Positions 33,863-45,382 of a stretch of 64,000 nt of DNA are shown here, in pieces; within the stretch, counting starts at the first letter, position 1; each line of letters begins with the position of its first letter. The notes under the pieces were generated by a model. It had not been told where the DNA came from and made no database searches. It worked only from the letters and a program-made list of their open reading frames with translations. The stretch is from Parastagonospora avenae f. sp. tritici 18332-5. Lineage: Eukaryota > Ascomycota > Dothideomycetes > Pleosporales > Phaeosphaeriaceae. The stretch lies in the NCBI GenBank assembly GCA_022559985.1, contig JAFJTR010000020.1, positions 62,001 through 126,000 on the forward strand, given 5' to 3'. A program made the translations under genes and the position numbers.

Positions 33863-34656
33863 TCAAAGAATGCTTCTCACCTTATTTGCCATTGCTTGAG
33901 CCATCATCCCCGAAGTCTCTGCGCCACTCTTCAATGTGCCACCAACGCGCATGAAAGTCACAGCCTCGACCTTCAATCCCTTGCTCTCGATCAACTTCTG
34001 GGCATTAAAGCCCCACCGATCTTTGATGTCCTGCGATTCCTGGTTGCCGGCCATCGCAGCTACGTACGGCTTTTGAAGTTCTCGGAAGTCGTTATTTGTG
34101 ATATTTACAGTGCCGGGAGCACTCGCAAGGATGAAGATGTAGCGATGGGGTCGAGAGTAGACATAATTGGGAAGCGGGGATGGCCCGACGTACGGTGATA
34201 GACTAGAACCTTCGGAAATGGAAAGGGAGCCGTCTGATTTCGTAGAGACGTTTGTGACGAGCCAATGCCTGACTTGACCGAAATAGGTGTCATCGTTCAT
34301 CATGAGATCCTGCGAATATTCTGTGAGCATGAATCGTTAATTGCGCTAGTGGTTTAACTTACTGGGTCAGACATGATGAGCACGAGATTGCTCAGTGGTT
34401 CAGATGGCTGCATTCCGATGATGTCAGGTCACTGGTTGCGTTGATGTTAAGGAGTAACTATACGTACAGTAGGATTCAGATCTAAGGTCGGTTCGGGTTG
34501 CGTGTCTCTACGACTCAACTCTTCGCCAGGCTTTTCCAATGTGGTATTGGGCCATTTCACCGTCAGGTCGTAGCTTAGATCCAGATTACCAGGAAGTACG
34601 TCCGTGATTACGTTATTGTCAATAAGAGCTTGTTTCCTTTCTTGTGCGTTTGACAT
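33863..34656 (-). CDS. Phosphatidylethanolamine-binding protein (PEBP / carboxypeptidase Y inhibitor type)
   Basis: Minus-strand exons 34656..34468, 34407..34363 and 34309..33863 encode 226 residues. The middle exon has only 45 bases (PSEPLSNLVLIMSDP) and joins PTVRI-type sequence to DLMMNDDTYFGQVRHWLVTN. These are PEBP landmarks, with DPD at the junction and the second motif SRPHRYIFIL further on. PEBPs bind anionic ligands and in yeast inhibit carboxypeptidase Y. The C-terminal helix is present. It has no visible link to the catabolic cluster beside it. Confidence 0.88.
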
Positions 34657-35006
34657 TGTGGGAGATTGGTGTTCTCTTGCGTAGGTCCTAGATCTTAGGC
34701 CGTGTGGTGTCAGAGTGCAGAATAGTAACGTTTAAGGCTCAGGACATGTATTCCTGTTGATACACACCACAGACGGCGGCGCATCGTCATATTTGTTCCG
34801 TTACAGCCGAGTCTTGCAACCGCATTAGAGACCTCAGGCCACAAGTGCAGCTACAAGGTTGGGTTCATGACGTGCAGGTGACATAATCATCATTGAAGGC
34901 GATCATGCCTTAAAATGTATGGTCTTGTGTTAAAATCGCATGATACGCAATGAATCCTTGCCAATAATTGTATCGCCCACTGGTATCGCTAACAGAAGCG
35001 TCTTCT
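34657..35006. other. Intergenic region
   Basis: 350 bp between the PEBP start and the deaminase stop. Nothing is recognised in it. Confidence 0.4.
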
Positions 35007-35675
35007 TCATTTCCAAGCACTTGCAGTCGGCATACCAGCTTCCTTTCCAGTCTGATACGTCCGGCTCAATCCATTATACAACGCTTTCACCCTGTCTACC
35101 TCGGCTATCAAGACACTGCGCTGCTTCTCCTCCTCGATCTCCCCAATCACATCCAGCAACGACTTTGCAGTGAAAAACTTGTTGTTTCGATTGTACAGCG
35201 GTCTTTCTCTCATCTGGTCTTTCGTTTCCCCACCTTGCACACGGAAAACCTGTTCCAGGATGTCGATGTCGTATGGAATGGAGAACAGATCCCGGCTGTC
35301 CTTATAGGTGAAGAGGTAGTAGAATTCGTTGAAGCCTGACCAGGTAATGCCACTTAGACACAGACTGCAAGGCTCATGGGTGGCGAGAAAAATGCAGTCT
35401 CTACCTGGATCTGGTCGAGTCGTGGACTCAGGAAAGTCGGTGGTGAAGAATTGCTGGATGCATGCGATCTCTCCATGGAAAAGTGGCGAAACACGCTCGT
35501 TGTTTGTGGCAACTGTGAGTGGCTTCAAGCCATGCCGTGCGAGAATCGCGGCACCGAAGAGCTTGGAGCCTGATGCAACGCCATCGCGTGTGAGGGGTAT
35601 GATGGATTGTTCGATTATCTTCAGGAGTGCTAAGACTAACGTCGCTGGAGAGGACGGTTTCATGTATTCGGACAT
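35007..35675 (-). CDS. CMP/dCMP-type zinc deaminase-fold protein
   Basis: A single exon encodes 222 residues. ATG 35675 (MSEYMKP) is chosen because the longer frame begins with GTG. Zinc ligands and proton shuttle are in FHGEIACI (His and Glu) and PCSLCLSG (two Cys), in the order HxE then PCxxC of the cytidine/deoxycytidylate deaminase fold. The remaining C-terminal part (VFRVQGGETKDQM to the end) is helical and charged. The substrate is uncertain: nucleoside, nucleotide or a free base. It is divergent from the SET gene. Confidence 0.85.
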   Translation of the reverse strand: MSEYMKPSSPATLVLALLKIIEQSIIPLTRDGVASGSKLFGAAILARHGLKPLTVATNNERVSPLFHGEIACIQQFFTTDFPESTTRPDPGRDCIFLATHEPCSLCLSGITWSGFNEFYYLFTYKDSRDLFSIPYDIDILEQVFRVQGGETKDQMRERPLYNRNNKFFTAKSLLDVIGEIEEEKQRSVLIAEVDRVKALYNGLSRTYQTGKEAGMPTASAWK

Positions 35676-36319
35676 AATGAAAATATAGCGATGATACACA
35701 ACTGGGAAACCTAAAGAATTGGGCGTTCTCTGATTGAAATACTGAGGGTCAGAGACCGAAAATATGGAAAGGCATGACTATAACACTGTATGCGTGCAGA
35801 CGATAAGGCGGCAGTCACCGATGGGGGACGGGGCCTTCCGGTATTCGGACTCAAGGCTGAGCAGCAGTAGTGGGAATCGAGATTCAGGAAGAATTATTGT
35901 AAGATTCAGCTCATGGTGCTCTAGCAATCAATGCCGATCGATAGTGCGAAAGATGTGATGGAACAAAAGTTGAGGTAGCACTTCTCTGACCCCGCGCTAG
36001 ACGCTTTTTGCTATCGATAACTAGTTAGTGCCCCTCCAGTTTGTGCGTCACTAATTCCCCAACACCAAAATTTTGTAGCTTACACGCATATTTGTGCTTC
36101 AATCCCCAAAAGACAACTTGTCATATTGCCTTGAGTAATCACGGTGTCTGCAAATAGACCCCTTCCTGCTTGATACCTCTGAACTACAAGGTGAACGAAT
36201 TGGCTCAAAATATATTGGGTACAATCTTCGAAAAACACACACTTTCGGCATCTGCCCAGCGGCTTGCACATGAGCAAAATTTCACTCGATCCAAGTTTGT
36301 CTGGCTTTGATTCATCAAA
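35676..36319. promoter_or_regulatory. Divergent promoter between deaminase and SET genes
   Basis: 644 bp without a supported gene. No TATA box or repeat stands out. Confidence 0.4.
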
Positions 36320-38248
36320 ATGGCGCAACAAAACCAAAGCAACACCATCTACCTCACCGAGCAAGATTCAAATCGCATCCGTATCACAGCAAAGAACAGG
36401 ATAAAGGCCGCTTCGGAAGCAAAAGGCAATGGACGGGAACCAAGAGAAGCTACGCCGTCCATACAACAAGCGACTGGCGCCTCACTAATGGCCGACATGG
36501 GCGGCGCACCCGATCCGGACATGACAAAAGCGCAAGGCGGCACTTTACCAGCGCTTGCACTCGGCCAGCCATACCCAGCATGTGCTCTGGATCTCGATGA
36601 GTTGGAGGAAATGGCGTTCACGGACCTCAAGATGGAGACTCATCATCGAGGAAAGAAGCTTGTTATTAAGCGTGCGAGCCCGGTTGTTGGACTGGCGATC
36701 CGTTCGTGGTGCATAGTGCAAGATGAAGAGGGCAAAGAGACGGAACGGTTGGAGTTTGGTTTGCACAAGTTGAGGCATGCGGAGGAAGTGTTGGAATTGA
36801 CTAAGCGGTTCGTGATTAAGGAGCCGTATTATACGATGACAGATGAGGGCGAGGCTACTATTCGCATAGATCATCCCTCTGATCTGGTATCCATCTTGGA
36901 CGAGATTGCGGAGAGTGAACTGAAAGATGCAGAGAAAGCGGCCACGAAATGTAAGAACAAGGGCAATGCGGCGCTCAAGGAACAAGATCTACCAGAGGCA
37001 TATGCGAGATACTGTGAGGGCCTCAAGATTGCCACGGCGAACTCGATAGCAAGTCTGGCCAGGGACATTTCGCGGAACCGCGCGTACGTCAGCTTGCTCC
37101 TCGGACAGCTAGATGGCGTACTCGAGGACGCAAAAGCCTCCCTGATTAAGGAGGACGACCAACGCTCAAAAGACCTCGATAGCAAAGCGTACTTTCGAGC
37201 TGGTAGTGCTGCATATTCTCTCGGTCAATACGCATTGGCCAAGAAATTGTTCGAAGAACAGCAAAAGCTCGCCCCTAGTGATAAGGACGCAAGGATATAT
37301 CTAAAGCGCATCACTGCCCGGATTCGCGAGCAGGATTCTGGCAGCTATGACTTCACGAAAATGCGCGTCAATCTGTCTCAGACTCGCTCGCGCGTCGATG
37401 CCGCAACGTTCACTGGCAGCACTGAAGTCAAAGACAGCAAGAGAAAAGGCCGTGGATTGTTCTCCACACGCAACTTTGCTGCCGACGAGCTCATCATGTG
37501 CGAGAAGGCATTCTGCGTCGTCTGGGGCCACGAGAGAGAAGCCATGACGGCCATGACCTACGACCTGCGGGACGACAAGATCCGCGTCTCGCCAATCGGT
37601 CTCAATCGCGCCATTGTGCAAAAGCTCATCAGCAACCCCTCCCAAATACCCGCGGTAATGGATCTATACGGCGACTGGGAGGGCTCCGACAGCAACGATG
37701 AAGTCGTCGATGTTTTCCGCATACACGACATCATGTCGCGCAATGCGTTCGGCCCAGGGAATCAGTTCGGAGAAGAGAATGCGAGGAATGCAAGTACCGG
37801 TCTATGGGTCCATGCGGCTTACATCAATCACTCCTGCATCCCCAACGCTGCAAAAGAGTACATCGGGGACATGATGATCCTCAGAGCAACGCGAGCCATT
37901 GCCGCCGGCGAAGAGATCTTCCACGCCTACGACGTGTCCAGCGACTACGACGCGCGCCAAGCCTCGCTCATGACAACATGGGGGTTCAAATGCGCTTGCA
38001 AGCTTTGCGAAGCAGAGTCCAAAGACAGCGCGGAGGTGCGGGCCAAGAGGGAAGAATTGAGAGGCGAGGCGGACGGCATTGTGGCGAGGGAGCACTGGGC
38101 AAACGTGAAGCGGCTGACGATTGTCAAGGCGCAGAGAGTCGCGAGGGGCATTGAGGAGACGTATGATGCGAAAAGGTACGAAGGGCTGCCAAAGTTGGCG
38201 GGGAGGAATATACAAGAGTGGCTTTCGAAGGCGACTCCACGGAAGTGA
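36320..38248 (+). CDS. TPR and SET domain protein (putative lysine methyltransferase)
   Basis: A single exon encodes 642 residues. An N-terminal fungal-specific part (to about 200) precedes TPR-like helices at about 205-345, including CKNKGNAALKEQDLPEAYA, RAYVSLLLGQLDG and AYFRAGSAAYSLGQY. The SET domain begins near 376 (GRGLFSTRNFAADEL) and contains INHSCIPNA near 503, the SAM/active-site motif NHSC. GEEIFHAYD follows, then a Cys-rich post-SET (CACKLCEAE near 557). The architecture resembles SMYD-like and TPR-SET fungal proteins that methylate lysines on histones or other proteins. The target is unknown. Confidence 0.9.
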   Translation: MAQQNQSNTIYLTEQDSNRIRITAKNRIKAASEAKGNGREPREATPSIQQATGASLMADMGGAPDPDMTKAQGGTLPALALGQPYPACALDLDELEEMAFTDLKMETHHRGKKLVIKRASPVVGLAIRSWCIVQDEEGKETERLEFGLHKLRHAEEVLELTKRFVIKEPYYTMTDEGEATIRIDHPSDLVSILDEIAESELKDAEKAATKCKNKGNAALKEQDLPEAYARYCEGLKIATANSIASLARDISRNRAYVSLLLGQLDGVLEDAKASLIKEDDQRSKDLDSKAYFRAGSAAYSLGQYALAKKLFEEQQKLAPSDKDARIYLKRITARIREQDSGSYDFTKMRVNLSQTRSRVDAATFTGSTEVKDSKRKGRGLFSTRNFAADELIMCEKAFCVVWGHEREAMTAMTYDLRDDKIRVSPIGLNRAIVQKLISNPSQIPAVMDLYGDWEGSDSNDEVVDVFRIHDIMSRNAFGPGNQFGEENARNASTGLWVHAAYINHSCIPNAAKEYIGDMMILRATRAIAAGEEIFHAYDVSSDYDARQASLMTTWGFKCACKLCEAESKDSAEVRAKREELRGEADGIVAREHWANVKRLTIVKAQRVARGIEETYDAKRYEGLPKLAGRNIQEWLSKATPRK

Positions 38249-39873
38249 GGACTGGAAATAGATTGAAAAGTTACAAGATACCTTGATCTTGCATCAATGC
38301 AAATTCTTTAAAATGTGCTTGCATGTGTCGACCGGTGAAGAGGTCTAGGCAATGCGCCCACGCAGCAGTAAGCACAGCAAGGCGAAGTCCATGTAAGCAC
38401 CATGTCTGGTGTTTGGTGGATTTTGGAGCTGGCCAATTCGATACAACATGACCGGGAATGCTGCACCGCATCAAAAGATTGGTGGCGCTGGACCCTGTAA
38501 TAGTTAGTGTTGGTGTTGTTCTTTGATCTCCTATTATAGACCAGGGATCATATCATACACAAGCCTGACAGGACTTACTAGCTAAGCAGCACGTTATCAG
38601 ATACTGAAAGACGTTGAAGCTATACAGCCTCCGGCTTAACTTAGCTGTACTTTAGAAGTACCCAGGGCTTAGATACAACGCGAACGGATTGTTGCAACAA
38701 CTGCTGCTGGTGTGCGAATTCACATCAATGCGCCTCTGTTGTTCGGTCGCGTTCCGTGCTAAGGTTTAGTGAGGGTATAAGTAGAGTGGCGGCACGCGCC
38801 TTTCTCTTCCAGGCGCCATGTCAGTGCCGAGATCCCTGCTCCCGCGTTATCACGCACGCTTGGGGTAACGCTACGACGATTTTAGATAGGGCTGAATGTG
38901 AACCTAGGTACTATCTCTCTTCGAGGGCCTCGGCTGGAAGAAAGGCAAGAGCTGTTGGGTGTCATTTTGGGATTCGAGATCAATAAGACAAGTAAGCAAG
39001 CGGTACATGTGAAGATATTGTGACACGACACGCCACACGTCATGAGATCGCCATGTTAAGATTGGGCCCGCTGTGGAGCGAGGAAGGAACGGCCGTTGTT
39101 AGTGTTGAGCTTGAGGCTCTAGGAAGGAAAGTGGGGAAGAGACCCTTTCTCGTGTCCAAATCGGGCACTTGAGAGCACGCTCGAGTGCAGCGAGACGAGA
39201 ACAAGGAGAGGGGAGCGCGCGCAAAACGCACGCTGCGTGCGTGTGCTGAAACGGCCGCGACGGCGCAACCCACTGAATATCCTCGGTGTGGTCACCGCAC
39301 AGGTAACCGGGCGGTTTTGGCGTGTGGGGTTATGGCGCGGTTGGGCTGGCTCGCGGGACATGCAATTTACCAAGACGATAGCTAGACTGTGTCGGCGAGT
39401 GCCCAGCAACTGCTGGCAGTTCTGTGAAGGGCGTCTGACATTGATTGACAGACAGAAGACAGTTCCCGTTTCGCGGTATTGCGCCGCAGCAGTGGTTACT
39501 TCCCCTCGTCTCAAACGATAAGCTTCTCAGGTTAGCCTTGACACTAGCACTCTGGGCACCACCCTTGAATTATACATACGAGACTCCGCAGCGGCGCTGT
39601 CGTACACACACTCGCTGGCGTCGTGGCCTGCATCCTCTTCCACACGCCCCAGGTACTGCCGCTGCTCTGCTTGCTAGGAACAGGGCATTGGGCGTCTACA
39701 TTACGCTGTTTCATGTGGCAGCAGCCGGTCAGAGAAGCTGCGCCGACACGTTGACAACACGGGGGCCCGCCATCAACGCCTCGAACCAGGCACGCGAGCA
39801 TTCTCCGCACTCGACATTGGGTGCACAGCTGCCCCAAACTCCTCCTTCTCCCCCACCCAGCGCGGGCAGCAGC
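38249..39873. other. Intergenic region and long leader of the next gene
   Basis: About 1.6 kb. The frame of the next gene stays open upstream to about 39445, but no ATG there gives a conserved-looking start and the composition is irregular, so I treat 39445-39873 as leader. A faint match to the MITE-like left arm occurs at 38614-38626. Confidence 0.4.
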
Positions 39874-42800
39874 ATGGTCGACGCGCGGGAAGCGGCACAG
39901 GAAGCCGCAAGCAAGATCATGTCGAAGAGCAGCCGCTGGCGGACCAAGATATTCGCAAAGGACGACACCAAGAACCCCGAACCGAAGCCCACCAAGAGCC
40001 AAAACGACGACGACGTCAACGCCTTCCTCCGACCGTCCACCGAGAAGGCGCTGCAGCAACAGGACGCTGCTGCCGCCTTTCTCGCGAGCGCCCGCCCCCG
40101 CATAGACGTTGCGCGCGCCCAGCGATGGCCCGGCGCCCAGGACATCATCAGCAGCGCTGCTGCGGGGGGGAAGAGCCCCGGGCCCGGCGGCCTGAGGACC
40201 AGCGCGCGCAAAAAGGGGCTCTCGGTGAGCTTCGCGCGTGCCGTGCCAGAAATCATCGGGCATGGGGGCGACGAGTGCGAGGAGCCGTCCGCTGAGGTCT
40301 CCAGGCGCAAGAAAGCCACCAGTGCCGCCAATGCGACCACGCTCGCGCCGCAGAAGCCGCAGGACGACGCACACCTGAGCACCAGCATCGGCAGGACGCC
40401 CTCGCAGACCGAGCAGCGCAACAGCCTCACACGCACCCTGACGTCGCATGGCGAACGGTCGCCCCCGCTGGACCGGAAGCTGGAGATGGGCCACATCAAC
40501 AGCCATGCCCACGCCTCCCCGCCGCCACCGCAGCGCGTGGGCCAGATGGGACTGGGTGAGCGCCCGCGGGCACTGGCTCGAGCGCCCACGGGCTTCGACT
40601 CGATGCAGATAGACACCGACCCCCAGCGGCCCAGCAGCACCAGCCACGAATCCGACTATTCGCAGGATTCCGACAATGTCTCCCCGGTCCTGGCCCGCAA
40701 GATCTCGAATCCAGCTCCCACGATACAGGAAGAGGAGGACGACTTCAGGCCAAAGCCCATCTCCCGCACACAGACCGGGTTCTCAAGCTACGAAAACGCA
40801 TCCAGCAGTGCGCCCGTGCCTGCCATGCCTCCAATGCCCACATTGCCACGAGTGCCTGGGTCTCAGCCCTTGAGCCAAGACGACGAGTCTCCTGTGGACA
40901 GCAAGGCCATGTTGGTGGACCGCTACCTGCAAAACGAGCCCTCGCGATCAGACTCGTTCACTGCGCGGGTCAAACAAAGAATGAGAGCCGAGGAAGGGAA
41001 GACGCTACACGAAGGCGCGCACGTCGGTTCAAGCCGTGACTCAGATTCGTCCATGCAGTCAGAACGCTTCCAAGTCGGAACGCCTCCATCAAACTACCGT
41101 GCATCTCCCCTCTCTGGGCGGTCGCCACCACAATCGCATCCAGCCATGCCTCTATCCCCATCTCGACTCGAACCCGATGACCCTTTCCGATCCAGAGCCC
41201 GTGGTCCGTCTCCAGCACGAAGAGGGCCGCCTCCTGGATCGTTCCCCTTGGATGCGGACGGTCGTCCTGATTCGTCGAGCTCTTCGCAGTACTCCATGCC
41301 ACAATCCATCTCACAAACGCATGGTTCTCCACCATCAAGAGCAGAGCCGTTTCCGTCAACAGCCAGCGGGATCTTGCAGCGAACACCGTCACTCATGGAG
41401 AAGACGCCATATTCTGCTTTTAGTCAAGGCCCGATTGTTCCCCAGCTACATTCCGAGCCAGGCACCACCTACCAAGCCCTTCCGCCGCCACAAACGGATC
41501 AAGGACCATCATACCAAGCACTACCCCCACCGCAATTACAGGCTGCACCCCAAACATATCCACCGCCTGCCGCTCCTCCCAGCACACATCTCCCCATGCG
41601 TCCCCGACAGGACACACATCAACAGCCACAAGCGCCATTAGGTCGGTCAGACACCAAAACGCTGGGAGAGGCCGCTTTCAACGATTTCGCAGACCGTATA
41701 ATACACATGAAGGGCATCTTTGCGCTGACTGCACAACTGGGAGGGACACTTTACGAGCGCACGCCCATGCAATGGCTCCGAGTGGCTACCTGGTGGTTCT
41801 TGAGAGGCCGTGCTGGTATGGAAAGTATGATCAGAAGTCGCCCAAGAAACGCCGAGTCGCAGCCCGAACGACTTACGCAGGCACATGTGGATCTAGCAAA
41901 GGTGCTATGGATCACCAGAGAAGTCCTTCCGAACCACCCAACACTGCAGCAATACGGAGGCAACGGACAGGATGCGAAAGCCGATACCGCGCGGGCAGCA
42001 GGAGACGGTGTCAGTGCGGAGGCACTTGAGATCCAGTCTGCCATTGTTCACTACATGAAGCTACTCGTAGGATCAATGAAGAAGCATCAAAGTATGCCTC
42101 CTACGCAAGCACTGATCCAAGGGCAGGATCAATCTATCTGGGCCGAGTATCCACGTTTTGCTGCAGATGCGGCAAGCGTGCTACAAGCAGGTACACCTAG
42201 ATCAGGCAATGGGGGGAGGAATGGTGCAGCACAGCCCACGTTCAGCCTATCCCAGTACATACCCCTCGCCGACACAAAGAATGACTTTTGCTATTTCAGA
42301 ATGTTCGTCAAGGCTTCCATGTCTACGGACGACCCGAACTCAGATCGAGTGCCAATGACCGCAGTCATGTCAATCCTGCGCCCGAAGGACCAATACCAGG
42401 TCAAGCTCTCTATCTGCAGCCAGAGTGAGCTGATGAACATTGTCCTTGGACCTGGGGTTGAGGGTGGGCCAACATGGGACGATGTTAGTTGGAAGAAACA
42501 GTCAAATTCGATCTCGATCCGCTTGCGGCATGGATTCACCCTGACTATGGAGCTCAGCGAGGGCGATTGGCGCAGTCTGTATTCAATTGTGGACCACACA
42601 AACCGTGTCCAGACAGACCTGCGAGAAAAGGCTGACGAAAGGCCTGCGTGCAGGGTGCAGCTGCGCGAAGCTATTTACAAAGACCCTACAAATCCAGGGG
42701 CATTTCCACAAGATCGAGTGCAGGGCTGCAAGCTGATGGTTTTTGAGAAGATTGAGCGCAGCAGCGAGGGTACTGGGAAACGGAAACTGCATCGCGGGTA

Positions 42801-44129
42801 CAGGATGGCATTGGCAACACACCAGCAAAACAAACAAGTCAGCCTCGTCAACCACGAGATTGGTACTAACCAAGCGCCTGTGAACTTCGAGTACATAACA
42901 GAGGCGGACAATGCGCCGGCAATGAGGTTGTATTTCCGCGAAGACGGCCCAGACAAGAAGCCACGCATTTGTACGCTGCATCTCATCTTCCAAGAGAGCA
43001 AAGAACGCAATGAATTGTTCGGGACATTGACAGCAATGAACATTGCCCGAGGTGAAACGACGTTCGCCCAAGTACCCCTCAAGTCTTTGCATATTGAAAG
43101 CGCAGATCAAGCTGAGGGATTCAGTCAAAAAGGCAGTCGTGTCTTGGAGAAGCTGCAATGGCAGGAGGCAAAGATTGTGAATCAAGACGCGGAAGCCAAC
43201 GGGCTGGAAGCTGCGCCAACTGTGATGAGCGAGAGCTTGAGGATTGTTTGTCGGCATAGCGCTGGCATAATAGCCGACCGCATGAACCTGGGTATGTCTT
43301 GCACTCGTGCTTCCGGGCTTGACATGCTAACATGATTAGGTCCTGGCGAACTGCTCATCCGCCTTCCCATCGACGGGGCGCCCGAACTTACCCTGCTGCG
43401 CAACGCACAACAAGATTTGACACTTGCAATTGATGGCAGCCGTACAGAGCGCGGTGTTCCTGAGGACCTGGGCGAGCTCCTGAAGACACTTGCGGCCGCT
43501 TCTACGATTCGAAAGTTGACCTTCAACTCGTTCAAAGATTTGCATACCTTCCAGTATGCTGTCACTGGATTTGGCGTAAAATTCGACGGGTATGTCGTAT
43601 TCCTATATTGTATCAGGTCCTTGGACTGACGATTTGCAGCATCGCCTCCAGCTTCTCCATCTCCCGTCGCCGCATGGTTGTGCCAATTTACAAGCAATGG
43701 ACGGCCAACACGATCCGTATCCAGGTCGTCGAGCAAGACAACATCCTCCAGCTCCTGGCATTCTTCGAAGATTTCTCGCACGCCGATGCCATGAACTTCC
43801 AACTCCGAGTCACGGACACTTTTGAGAAGACGGACAAGGGCGGGAAGTTTGGCCTCAAGCTCGTTGACGCCAAGTTTGCTCTTCCTGTTGAGGAAAGAAG
43901 AGGAGAAGGAAAGATGCAGAAAGAAGAGGGTCGACTGAGTGGCTGGGCTGGCACCAAGCGTAAGTTTGTGTGCCTGGACGAGATTGAGTATCCGGGGGAA
44001 CATGATGACATACTCATTCAGTTCGACTCAGCAGAGAGTAAGTTTCTTAGTGACGCATTGTTAGAAGCAAGGCTAACCGCAGCACAGCACGTGACGTTTT
44101 TGCGGATGCTCTACCAGCAGCCACTGTAA
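39874..44129 (+). CDS. Large fungal protein of unknown function, disordered N-terminus
   Basis: Exons 39874..43291, 43340..43589, 43640..44037 and 44083..44129 encode 1370 residues. I chose ATG 39874 because MVDAREAAQEAASKIMSKSS begins a helical, well-formed segment. Residues up to about 590 are Ser/Pro/Gln-rich and probably disordered. From about 600 (FNDFADRIIHMKGIFALT, then QWLRVATWWFLRGRAG) to the end the sequence is folded in character, with alternating strands and helices, including a late beta-rich part across the last three exons. I do not recognise the family. The third intron (45 bp) lacks a stop and keeps the frame. The regular exon structure and coding bias support a real gene. 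Confidence 0.8.
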
Positions 44130-45382
44130 AGAGGAAGTTTACCGTCAGCAGGAAGATCTAATCAGCATGGAGTTTGATACCACCAGACTATAGTTGCATT
44201 TCCTTTGTATCATAGGCATAGCTCCGGCGGCGATACCGGGCTTGGATCGGAGGCGTACACGGCGCATGTTGTGCATTTTGGAGATATCACTAGCGGGTAT
44301 GTGAAGGCGCGCAGGGCAAGCGCTCACATTAGCATACATTCATCTGCGCATGGGGAGCTGGACAACAGATATAGTGGCCTGCGCAAGGCGCAACGGCTAT
44401 GTATAGAGATATATAATAGGACACGTGAGGTTGTGTCGAGCATCTGACAAGGCATACCATATCTCTTCGAGTAATCTCTTTCTGCAGCCCGAAAGTCAAG
44501 ACGCATAGGTACGTCCTCGGTGGGCACATGACCTCAGGCTCCTGTGGGCGCCCGCGAGCTTCACAGTTGCACTGCATGCTAGAGAGGGGTTCTTCCTCGT
44601 GTTGCGGCAATGGAAGCACACACTCAGACAGGGACGTCGGCTAGCGTGGGTGGGTCGAGAGGTCGAGATGGTGTGGGCGGGCACGACTGGACGGGATTCC
44701 CGTGCCTACCCTTGACGAATGAGATCATCACACCTGGAAGCCGGACGGTGACGAGAAGTGTTCTGCATTTTGGGTCTCAAGGCTAGCTTCTGTGCGCTAT
44801 TTGGGATGACCCGACTGTTCCTGCGCTTTGGACGCAGCGCCGGATGGCTCAGTTGTGTGTGCCTTGATACAGTAGCATTCTAGCGCTGCAGCTCGTTGCG
44901 CCTCAGCACACGCCCAGCCCGAAGCGACCAGCTCCTTTCGCACCAACCAGCCAGCCCCCTCGTTGGCACACTTCACAAGGCCATACTCGGAGACTGAGGG
45001 CATCTTTTGCGACAACGGAAAATATTCCAACACACCACCAGCTCGACTCCATCGCCTCGTACCGACCCGCTGACGCGAACGACATTCTTGGCGCGCCGGG
45101 CTCCAACCTTGAAAGGCTACCTACCTGCGTCACCACCTCCACCCGTCCAGCGCCGCCTGGGAAGCTACCGCGGACCCGTACCAGCGCCCACAAACCCGTC
45201 GACGACGCCCTACCACTGTCGCATGAAGCAGGCCCTTGTCATCTTGCACCGTCAGGCCATGGCTTCATCGTGAGGCGACATCAGGGCCTCTCTCGCCGCA
45301 CAGAATTTCGACAACGACCCGATTGGCCTTGTCACCGTCGAGTCTCCACAAGACGCATGCTTCAAAGCAGCCGCCGGCGAAG
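44130..45382. other. Intergenic region and leader
   Basis: About 1.25 kb with only short ORFs. The distal 350 bases are C-rich and probably form the 5' leader of the next gene. Confidence 0.4.

Noticed and set aside
38614..38680. Possible third copy of the MITE-like element
   Set aside because: Only TTGAAGCTATACA resembles the left arm; the right arm and core do not match.
39445..39873. In-frame N-terminal extension of the 1370-aa protein
   Set aside because: Sequence is irregular and rich in Cys, His and Arg; the ATG at 39874 starts a coherent helical segment, so the extension is treated as leader.
39544..40647. 367-aa and 303-aa minus ORFs
   Set aside because: Antisense to the GC-rich first exon of the large unknown gene; long reverse frames are expected there by composition.
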